Part shown: in pieces, positions 34,270 to 43,700 of the stretch
How the letters are laid out: the number at the start of each line of letters is the position of its first letter
Numbering within the stretch: position 1 is the first letter of the stretch
NCBI GenBank assembly: GCA_031213475.1
Contig: JARUPZ010000031.1
Coordinates: forward strand, 250,501-314,500
From: Nereocystis luetkeana
Lineage: Eukaryota; Sar; Phaeophyceae; Laminariales; Laminariaceae
Direction of reading: 5' to 3'
Length of the DNA: 64,000 nucleotides
Notes under the pieces: model-generated
Databases searched by the model: none
Told to the model about the DNA's origin: nothing
Seen by the model: the letters and a program-made list of their open reading frames with translations, nothing else
Made by a program: the position numbers and the translations under genes

Positions 34270-34392
34270 CTTGCCATCCGACAATGTGCAGCATGATCTT
34301 CAACATTGGATCACTCATAACTTTCCCGAAAGAAGAAAACCTCGGAAACAAAAGGAAACCCATGCACCAAGTCTATATTTTACCTTTGCGTC
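34270..34392 (-). repeat. Family D retroposon-like piece, copy 4
   Basis: GCCATCCGACAATGTGCAGC, CATTGGATCACTCATAACTT, TCCCGAAAGAAGAAAACCTC and the CCATGCACCAAGTCTA block. About 90% like copy 2 by eye. Confidence 0.75.
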
Positions 34393-34556
34393 GTGAGTGC
34401 ATCGATATTTTCATTTCGAGGGGCAAAAACTGTTTTGGATTAGTTCGTCTCTTGGTTTCGTTAGATTTTACTGGTAAGGCGTGTATAATAAGCAAATAAA
34501 TGTAAACCCTTCCAGATTTGATTGGTGTGAAATGTCTACTACCTGGGTGGTGTTAT

Positions 34557-34772
34557 TTTGCGGGGGGTCACATTAAATAGGATCTACAGCACAGACCAAA
34601 ACCTATATATTTCTCTACTTTTACTATTACGGGGGGGGGCATAGTTAACAGGACCAAATATTGTTAGTAAAAATGGTTAAATATATAGGTTTTTATCTAC
34701 ACCATAGGTCCTGTTAACTAGGGTCCCCCGTAATAACAATATTTGGTCCTATTTACTATGGTCCCCCGTGAT
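34557..34772. mobile_element. Family A MITE, copy 10 (outer, interrupted)
   Basis: Left half 34557-34626, right half 34734-34772. Split by a second family A copy inserted at the TA of its ...TTTTACTA / ACAATATTTGG core. Confidence 0.88.
34627..34733. mobile_element. Family A MITE, copy 11 (nested)
   Basis: TTACGGGGGG to GTCCCCCGTAA, flanked by TA on both sides inside the outer copy. This proves a TA target-site duplication for the family. Confidence 0.92.
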
Positions 34773-35090
34773 AGGAGTTAGGAGTCAGTAGAAGAGATAT
34801 TCGTGAAGGGACGGCATTGTGTTGGTATAATCTTGTCGAGTACTGGTATTCAGGTCTGATTCGTGATACAATCACCTTCCACGTTTTCAAGTCATTGGAT
34901 TCTTCAGCAATAATTTCATTTGGTGTGCGCCTATACTTTGTCTCATTCATGTGTGTGTGTTTTAGGTGGGAAGCGTCCTGCCTTCCAGCCGAATTTTGTT
35001 TCCCTCAAAATGGGTTTTTCGGATATTTTTCCTCGTAGGGCTCCAGAACCTTACTGAGTGTGACCACGGACTCCTTCATTTGATGAGAGC

Positions 35091-35184
35091 TAACCCTTTT
35101 AGGACCGCAGTCCCGTTTCGGGGACAAACTACTTGAAATGTGAATGGTTCGTCCCCAAAATGGGACTGCAGTACTAAAAGGATT
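35091..35184. mobile_element. Family B hairpin, copy 3
   Basis: TAACCCTTTTAGGACCGCAG, TCCCGTTTCGGGGACAAACT, loop, and the complementary arm to CTAAAAGGATT. Confidence 0.92.
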
Positions 35185-35224
35185 CATGTGAGAACGACTC
35201 CAACAACAGCTATACTACTGTGAA

Positions 35225-35460
35225 GGTGTTACCTACTGAGCTATATAGGGGTGTAAAAGATCGACCAATTACCCAGCTCAGGGTAAAATCCTTACAGAAC
35301 ACACCATCCCCCTCTGAAGGGCGGGATATTTGGGGCGTCGGTACCGCATACGGCCGTATACGCTGACCTACCCGCTTCGTTTCAATACCCCTGAGCTATA
35401 GGGGTAAAATATCGATCAATTACCCAGCCCAGGGTAGGTAATCCTTGTAACACTATATGT
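35225..35460 (-). repeat. Family F repeat, copy 2, with tRNA-like box A
   Basis: Minus strand reads TATAGCTCAGTAGGTAACAC near 35227-35247, a good box A, and TATAGCTCAGGGG near 35392-35405. Shares TTTGGGGCGTCGGTACCG and the ACCCAGC(C/T)CAGGG core with 14220-14550. A third partial core lies at 35650-35700. Likely a tRNA-derived SINE family. Confidence 0.5.
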
Positions 35461-36100
35461 ATACATACCCGTTCATGTTAGGATGGTATGACTGGAGTAA
35501 GCGCTGCACCACCTACCGCCGCCATGTGGTTGCTGGTTGACGCACCGACCGGTGGGCTATTGACGACATAGGGGGGGGGGGGTACAAAACAAACAAAAGG
35601 GGTGCGTGGTGTTGCGAACCAAGGTGTGCTGCCTATACTGCTACTACTCGGCTATACCTGGGTAAAATATCGATCAACTGTACCCAGCCCAGAGGGCACA
35701 CGCCTCATGAAACACTTTCCCCGGCTGGGAGCAACCCGGTCATGAAGGAGACTGCGCCAGAGGGGTGATGATATAATTATCACCCTGAGCCCCTGATTCC
35801 CATCTAGAACACGCCCCCCAAGCAATACAAACATGCTCCTAGTATCTGAACTCTCCCCCTCCCTCTTAAAGGAGACTCAAAAAACCAAAAAGCTGCTCGG
35901 AAAACCCTCACCCTGAACCCCTGTTTTCCCATCTAGGACACGCCTCCCAAGTAACACTAAAATACAGTCGTGACCATTATTACCTAAAAATTCCCGTAAT
36001 AATTACCGATAATTAGACAAGGTATTTCAAGGCAATGCCATAACATGGTGGTGGTGAGTGTTGTGGCATCGCCCTGCATGATAATGAGTGTCTCGGTTAT
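35460..36100. other. Intergenic, no gene
   Basis: G-run at 35571-35581; a direct repeat of CCCCTGATTCCCATCTAGAA / CCCCTGTTTTCCCATCTAGG and CACGCC(T/C)CCCAAG between 35790 and 35950. No exons. Confidence 0.5.
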
Positions 36101-36102
36101 TT

Positions 36103-36168
36103 ACGTTATAACCATGAGTGATCCATGTTGAAGATCATGCTGCACATTGTCGGATGGCAAAAGAAATC
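36103..36168 (+). repeat. Family D piece, copy 5 (reverse orientation)
   Basis: CATGAGTGATCCATGTTGAA, GATCATGCTGCACATTGTCG and GATGGCAAAA, then ATCATAATAATTATAA. Opposite orientation to the other four copies, with the AAT-rich tail on the right. Confidence 0.75.
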
Positions 36169-36199
36169 ATAATAATTATAACCCTCTCTTGTCACTTCG

Positions 36200-36400
36200 T
36201 TAAAGGATAGCCCTCGCTCTTTCTTGGGACTGGCTGAGCTATAATAGTCTCCGTTGTGACATGATTACAAGTACAGCCCCTGTTGTGGCTTGATTATATA
36301 TATAGTGTAGCCTATGATGTTACTTAATCATAGTTATAACCCCGCGTTGTGACTGGATTACTACAGTATATCCCCCTGCTGTGACTTGATTATAGAATAG
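36200..36400. repeat. ~48 bp minisatellite with GTTGTGACTTGATTA
   Basis: Four to five drifted units of (CC)TGTTGTGGCTTGATTAT...TATAGCC. Confidence 0.75.
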
Positions 36401-36433
36401 CCACCACGAGACGCGTGCTACGATGGAGTTACT

Positions 36434-37204
36434 ATGTGGAGTACGTACGTATATAGCGCTTTGGCTGAAGGGTGGCTCCTTATCCGCGGAACTATCCAAT
36501 GTCGTCGGGATCCCATTCATCATGTGCAACCGGTTGTACACTTCGGAGGTCATGGGATTGCTCGTCTTATTAGTTTGATCGCCGTCGGTTATTCGATGAA
36601 GATCGTAAGAGAGTACCTCAAGCGAGAAGCCTCAAGACATTCTACCAATAAAATAAGAGCTACTGCCCCTATAGAAGGCAAGCACACACGTCCACCAAAA
36701 AAAGCGAGAAATAAATAAAGTATTTCGTACACGTATAAGAGTATAGGGATCAGTACTTCACACGTAATATCACAAGAAGCGTCATCGTGTCGCTCGTCTT
36801 TGTTTCTACGGGAAAAAAACGCCGGGCATTGCTGTGTGGTATATAGAGAGTGTGTCGGGGATCTGGGACAGAATGAGGGTTGTTGTTGTTGTTCTTAATT
36901 TAACTCACAATTCAATGCAGTCCGTTGTCGCAGGACAGGCTCCAATAACTCTGGAGTGGAAGAAATACCTCAAGTAAAAACAGAGGCAAAAACAAAAAAC
37001 AAGCATACGCACTCCACCACTGCGGACACCAGGGAAGCAAAAAGGAGACTATTAATAGCAGACAAAAACCTGGAAAAGAAGATGAAGCTCTGCAAAAAAA
37101 AACAAAAAAAAAACAAAACAGAAGCAGATAGCAAAACGCAAAAAAAGGCAAAACGGGCCATACTAACAAAGACACAAAGAGGTTATACGAGTTTGAGTAT
37201 ATAG
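36434..37204 (+). other. Two short open frames, unidentified
   Basis: Frames at 36434-36718 (94 codons, basic C-terminus) and 36956-37204 (82 codons, Lys/Gln-rich coiled-coil-like). Neither has a recognised domain or a supporting splice context. The second is A-rich, which inflates the Lys content. Coding status doubtful. Confidence 0.2.
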
Positions 37205-37655
37205 AAAAGGAGGGCAATCATTTTTTTTTCGTTCTTTATTATTATTATTATTATTATTTTAAATATTTTTTTATCCTCCGGCGGATTGGTGAAATAAAGC
37301 TCAATCTCAGTACGTACACTTCCTCCACGTTAGAACGTTCAGAACACGCGTGTCGTGTATCAATTTTGGCATGTCGCTCGCGTTGCAGCAGCACAGAACC
37401 GAGCTGCTGCCACGCGCTTCGGTCGCAATCACGTGTCGTCGTGTGTCAATTTAACCCGTCGCTCTCCAGTTTTGCAACCTAACAGCAGGACCGAGAGCTG
37501 CTATTACCACACTCTGTCGCGTGAGCATGTCGACCCGACCCCCGTCTGTCAGGCCTACCTCGATGGAGTCTCCGAGATCATACATTCGCGAAAAAAAAAA
37601 TGTGAAAAAAACGGCAAAATACTGCATGTTCATGTAACCCTATATATGTACATGT

Positions 37656-37750
37656 AAAACCTTTTGGAACTACGAGTACAGACCCACATTTTCATTTTTG
37701 GGGACAACCTACTTGAAATGTGAATGGGCTGCCCCCAAAAGGAGACTGAT
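37656..37750. mobile_element. Family B hairpin, copy 4 (degenerate)
   Basis: AAAACCTTTTGGAACTACGA, then TTTGGGGACAACCTACTTGA and GCCCCCAAAAGGAGACTG. The outer arms are eroded. Confidence 0.6.
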
Positions 37751-37903
37751 GCATGTTTTGCTGTCCCCTCTTCCCTGTTGCGGCACTATGGTTTGTAGTA
37801 ATCGTCCCCTAATCATACTTGGCAGGCGTTATCGCCTGCCTTTCTGATGAGCGCCTTGCACCCCTTCGTTCAGAAGACATCTGGCGAGGCAAGCATCAAC
37901 TAT

Positions 37904-38015
37904 TTACGGGGGACCACAGTTAATAGGACCTATGGTATACCAGGTACATGAAAACCTATATATTTACCCATTTTTACTAACACTATTTGGTCCTATTAAC
38001 TATGGCCCCCCGTAA
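37904..38015. mobile_element. Family A MITE, copy 12
   Basis: TTACGGGGGACCACAGTTAA to GGCCCCCCGTAA. Contains TACCAGGTA at 37938-37946, where copy 24 (57395) has only TA: GGTATA[CCAGGTA]CAT versus GGTATACAT. Confidence 0.92.
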
Positions 38016-38332
38016 ATAATACAAGAGATTAGGAACATCTAACATCGTCAAGCACCTTGCGTGAGAGACCAGGTGAGCAGAGCCAAAGGCATCACCCTGC
38101 TACCAGTATAGTCGGTCCCCAAGTCCATACTGCCTTACAATCAACACGGGCGTCGCTTGCCGTACCCTTACCATGCAGTCCTACATACAGTAAAAGGGGT
38201 TGAAACGAAGAACGAGGGATGACCACGACCAGCCGTCATCTGTACCGCATGCATGTGTGTGGCTTGAAAACCTCGTTCATTTTCTTCGCGAGTCTCCTCG
38301 AAAACTGTTAAAAGGTACAAGTGTCGTGAGCT

Positions 38333-38475
38333 TAACTATCCCCTTTTGGACCTCCGTCTCGTTTTGGGGACAATAGAGGACAAACTGCTTGGAATTGGAC
38401 TGGTGTGTCCCCAAAACGGGACTGGAGTTCTTAAAAGGGTTGAGAGCTTTATTTTTACCAATCCGCCGGGGGATT
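38333..38475. mobile_element. Family B hairpin, copy 5, with tail
   Basis: Hairpin to 38442, followed by TTTTTACCAATCCGCCGGGG. The same tail follows the copy at 63792-63888, so the hairpin belongs to a slightly longer element. An inverted CCTCCGGCGGATTGGT sits alone at 37275-37290. Confidence 0.82.
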
Positions 38476-38479
38476 TAAA

Positions 38480-40436
38480 AAAAAAAAGAAAAAAGGTTAA
38501 GGCATCACCTCTCTTTCGTCAGCGCACACCGGGCGAGACTCTCCGCAGATGATATTCATCTCTCTTTCGTAAAAGCACTCTGCGTTATTGCAATTTTGAT
38601 TTCGAGCCATCATTGTTTATGGACTGCGTTGCAACACCTCTTGACTTTTGAGCCCTTTTGCTTCCGGATTTCGTTTTATTGAAACGGTTTTTGAACCCTT
38701 TTTTTTTTTTTGGCCGGGGGTATACGCTTTTGCTTGCTCTCTTTCTCCTTTTTTTCTACCCACAATTTTGTTCGAAAAGGCTTCCACCACCGAAACCAAC
38801 GAACGGTGCGCGTGAGGTACGGCCGCATTGATTGCATTGCTTTGCTTTGCTTGCTTGCGTCCCCCCTCTGCGGCGGTGCAACAAACATATCAGAAAATCC
38901 GCGCATACACGTAACCGCCAGACGAACGACCAGCCACAGCTCTATGTAAACAACCGATAAAGGAAGAAAATCAGTCGAAAGCCCCCCTATACCTCGAAAC
39001 CCCGCACCCGAAAGGAAATAAAGAGAAGAACACGCCTATACCTCGAAACCCCGCCGCCGAAAACAAGGAAAGAAGACGACCCCCCCCCCCCCCCATACCT
39101 CGAAACCTCGCGAATGCTAAAAGCAAAAACACCAACTAACAAACCGAGGCGGCATAAGGGACTCCAACACAAATATCTGGCGACTGGCGACTGCCGGCGC
39201 CTGTCGCGGCAAAGGGGCAAACGCCCCGGAGAGCCAAGCCAACAATCCAGCCTCCTTCCGGACGCCAGCACACCATTTGCATCCACGCCATGAATCGAGA
39301 CAGGAAGTGCCCCACCTCCCCCAACCATGGGCAACCACCTCGTGATCAACCGCCGTACCCCTCCCGGCTTGATGCCATGTCGGTAGAATCAACTCAATGT
39401 TGCCGACAAGCGCCGTGGCACACGCTTCCTTCAGAGCTAATCTCTAATGCCGACGAGACCTTCAACTAAATGCAGGCGGTGGCGGGGAGGGGGTGGGGGG
39501 AGCACCGGCGCATGAAGAGCAAGGACAAAAGCACGCACGGCGGCCCTAAAAAAAGGGGAGAGAGGACGACAAATAAACCGCCCCTACATCGCCCCCCCCA
39601 CATCGCCATGTACAAGCCCACGAAAGACATGGGTATTTTGGGCGCGGGTCAACTAGCGCCGGTTCGGTTATATCTGTGTACTCTCTCCCCACAACGCTCA
39701 AACCACGGCTACCCCCCCCCGCCTCCCCCCCCCGCCGCCCTCCTCCCAACCCTCTCGGCACCCCCCACCTTCCGCAAGCAACTCCGAAAGTCATAATTTT
39801 CGCCGGTTACAGGTAACATATGCCCAGCACACAACAGCACAACTCCTATTTTCGGGCAGCATGCAGTAAAAAACCACCCTGCAGCCGCCCCACATTCCTT
39901 TCCCTCCTTTTTCGGTCACTCCATCCAACGTTCCGCACCGCACCGCATACACAAGCACGAAACCGCCTGCCGCGGCGGGGGAAACCCTCATACTTGCGAG
40001 CGAATTCTGCGCGCAAGAATTTCGGACCCTCAGCACGAAAAAGAAAAAAAAAAAAAAAAAAAATCCTCCTCCTCCTCGGACTGCCCATTTTTTCTCTTCT
40101 TTTTTGCTTGTCTTCCTTGCAGTTGTGTCGTCAAAATTCCGGCATTACGATGCGATGCTATGCGATAGGTGGCGCGGTGCGATGCAAAGCAACACAAAAG
40201 CTGGGCGGCACCGAGCCGAGCTAAGCCGGGCCAGAGAGAGAGAGGAACTGTGGCAACAAAAAACAAAAACAAACGTCACAAACAAGAAAAGAAAAGAAAA
40301 AGCACGAGCGCGCGTGCGCGCCCCGTCTGCAAGTAACGGTACGAAGGCGGTCTAACATGTGCCGGTTCGGGTCGAACCGAAACCGAAAACCGAAGTCAAA
40401 ACGGCACGGCGCGCTAGGCGGAACAAAAGGGCTGTT
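38480..40436. other. Downstream of ACP gene, no gene identified
   Basis: Includes a tandem CCTATACCTCGAAACCCCGC block (38985-39110, three units), C-rich DNA (39715-39765) and a poly-A run (40040-40063). The part just below 40437 should be the ACP 3' UTR. No other exon signatures. Confidence 0.45.
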
Positions 40437-40675
40437 CTACTTGTTCGCTGTGATGTAGTCCACTGCGTCTTTAACGCACACCATCTTTTGCGCCTCCTCT
40501 TCCGCGATTTCCACCTGTTCGTGGGCGGCGTTATTCCGTTGGAGGGTGGGGAAGGAGGGGCCGAAAGGACAAGAGCTATTAGAGAGGATGGCGAACAGCT
40601 GAGGGGGAAGGGAGGAAGCGGAGGAGGGGGGATGATAGGATGAGGGATACTGTCGGGGAATCATAACAATAACAA

Positions 40676-40742
<67 letters not shown>

Positions 40743-43700
40743 ACTCGATATCGTAGCATGGCCGGTTGGGGGGGGGGTCGTATGGAGTCTAAGACGAGCC
40801 CAGGCCCTCGGGGGGGGGGGGGGGGGGGGGAATTCATTGCCATGGTGAGGGCGGGGGTGTACTCATCCCATGCATGATCGTAATCTTGGGGGTGGGGGGG
40901 GAGCAAGGGAAGCAAAAAGGCAGGGTTGAAGAGGACGGGGGGTGCGACAGGGTGGTCGTGATAATCGGTACCGGCACGAAAAGGGGGGGGAAAGGAGGGG
41001 TGGGGCTCCTGAAAATCGCAACCGACCACCACGTAGCAACCCCCCATGTGTGTGCGTGTTCTTCACATTGGACCCTTATTTCTTATTTCTACATGTTGAC
41101 ATCCCGCACACCCTGTGTCCGTGGCGATTCTTCAATCCTAGAGATGTACGAGCTCTGTGGTCACACGCTAAGACACAAACATACTACATTGGAACGCAGT
41201 GAGCATAGTAGACGGGGCAATAATACCATGTCATCGTACTGGACGCGACCGGAACGACGTACACATTCTAGCATGCGATCACAGAGAGGAAATTCGAAAG
41301 AAATAAACAAGATGAAAACCGGGGGGAAAACAACACAAAAAAGGTGTCGCGCCCCCCCCCCCCCCCCCCCCCCTACCTGGAGGTGTGACAACCTACATGA
41401 AAGAAAGAAAAAAAGCAATGTAACATAGTACATGAACAGAGTTAAGACTGTGAACCTATTACGGGGGACCATAGTAAATAGGACCTACGGTACACTCAAA
41501 AATGAATATATTTACCTATTTTTACTAACAATATTTGGTCCTACTTACTGTGGTCCCCCGTAATAGTCATACATACAGCTTCCACCATTGAAGGGCCGAC
41601 AAGTGCTTCACTCGTCAAACGGGCACCCATGACACGCCATCCCACCCTCTTCCCTTATCGAGGGTAGCGTATTACACCACTTATTCCCGAAAATTGATGG
41701 TACACACCGTATGTACCAGACGAACAGGACTAAGCCCGACCCTTGAGCCAATCAGACCCAACCAATCAACCAACCAACCAACCAGCCTTGAGGGCCAACC
41801 CTATCGGTCTCGCAAATAGAATACGTCAACCATTCCAGCAAAAATTGTACCATTCAGAACGGGGATATAAGAACCATTCCATGTCAACATCAGAGTCTAT
41901 ACGTACATGGATTATATTCCCGTCCAGAGTGGTGTATACGCTCTACCGCCCTCCTATTCCCTAGGTTGTACCGCCTCATTACATGTCACCATATTTCTTC
42001 AAGGCCATCCATCCCCCTCGGCAGCGTCACTCTGAAACCACTTTCGTCGTTGACCATCGAGAGTGAAGTAACCACGCCCCACGACCCACCTGGGCGTGCC
42101 TTCCCACCCAAACCTGCTACGCGATTACCGTCCCACATCTGCATTTGGCGTCTCGGCTGGGAGCTCTATTTTGGGAGCAACCCTTGCTTATGCGTATGTT
42201 GGAGCGGGTGGTTTTTTAAATCCTTGTCCTTTTCCAATGACACTATGCGTCAACCCTACTACCGATACCACCCACGGCTTTCTCGTTCGCCTCCAAGATA
42301 AGACGAGTAGCCAGGAACTTGATACATCGAACGGACTCCTATCCTACCCTCCATTCATTTTTTCTAAGCACCGCGCCTTAACTCCGAACTCCTCCTCGAG
42401 CGACATCTTTGGACCCCACCTTCCTCTCCCTTTTCGTCCCTTCCCGTTCCGAAAAACGCCTCCTCCCTGTCCCTGTAACCCAGATCGCCTCCTTTGCAAC
42501 CCACCTTCTCCGTTGTCCTTCTTTCCTTCCTTCCTTCCTTCCTTCCCATGCACACCTACTAATCACGTATGTCCCTCAAAACAACGCGGCTTACCCTCCA
42601 AACTGCTTCTTTTTCACACGCCACCCTCCTGCCCTGTGCACCCTTCCTGCCTGTCCCTAAACACCTCCTGCCTGTCCCTGGCCCCAAAACACTACTCCTT
42701 TGCGCGCCACCTTTCTCCCTTGTCACTCCATTGTTTCCCTGAAGACGTTCCATCTGTCGCCTGAACAGCGCGGCTGACCCCGGACACCTTCATTGCACCC
42801 CACCCTCCTCCGCAACCCTTCCTCTTTTTTCACCCGAAACACCTCCTGTCTGCGTCTTCCAACCAACGCGGCGAGCCCCGCACTCGTCATCTGCACCCCC
42901 CACCCTCTGGAGTATCCTTCCTTCCTTCCCTTCCCTTCCAACACTTCTCCCGTCTGCCCCCAAAACAACGCGGCTTACCCCCCAAACTGCTCCTTCCCAC
43001 CCCACCCCACCCCACCCCACCCCACCCCACCCCACCGCTTGTTCGCGCGTGCGAGGATAACCCTAGCTCTTTTCGGCCAACGCATTTCTGGCTCGCGGAG
43101 CTTGTCATCTGAGGAACTAACGGCCCAATACTCATCCTCCTTTTCCCCTTCCCTAAACACCCCTTTCGTCTTCCCCAACCACTCCGGCCTTAGCGATGCA
43201 CAGGATCTCCGGCTCGGCTTCACCCAGCTTGAAAGGGTAACGCACGCCCTATCCCCAATACTTCAGGTGACCGTGACGACTACTATTAATATACCAGGTA
43301 GCATCTCCGTTCCTTTCCACGAAAAAAACAAAAAAATAAACACACGCCGATATATCCCAGACCCCTCCACGAGCGACGCGATGAGCGCTGTCGTGTCCAG
43401 AGAATCGGCACACGCCTACTATTCCGTGGGAACATATGGCGGGGGGGCATAGTAAATAGGACCCACGGTACACATAAAAACCTACATATTTGGCTATTTT
43501 TACTAAAAATATTCGGTCCTATTTACTACGGTCCCCCAAAATATTACGGGGGACCATAGTAAACAGGACCGTACACATAAAAACCTACCAGTATATGTTT
43601 TGCTATCTTTACCGAGAATATTTGGTCCTATTCAGTATGGTCCCCCGTAATAGTAATATAGTAAACATAGGGGGATACATTGTTTCGGGGTCCATCGTGA

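Noticed and set aside
36956-37204. Lys/Gln-rich 82-codon protein
   Set aside because: A-rich DNA alone gives this composition; no start context or homology recognised.
40661-41066. Proline-rich minus-strand frames
   Set aside because: Translations of poly-G runs in an intron of the ACP gene.
42096-43452. Two long plus-strand frames of ~220 codons
   Set aside because: C-rich tandem repeats inside intron 2 of the minus-strand ACP gene; composition only.
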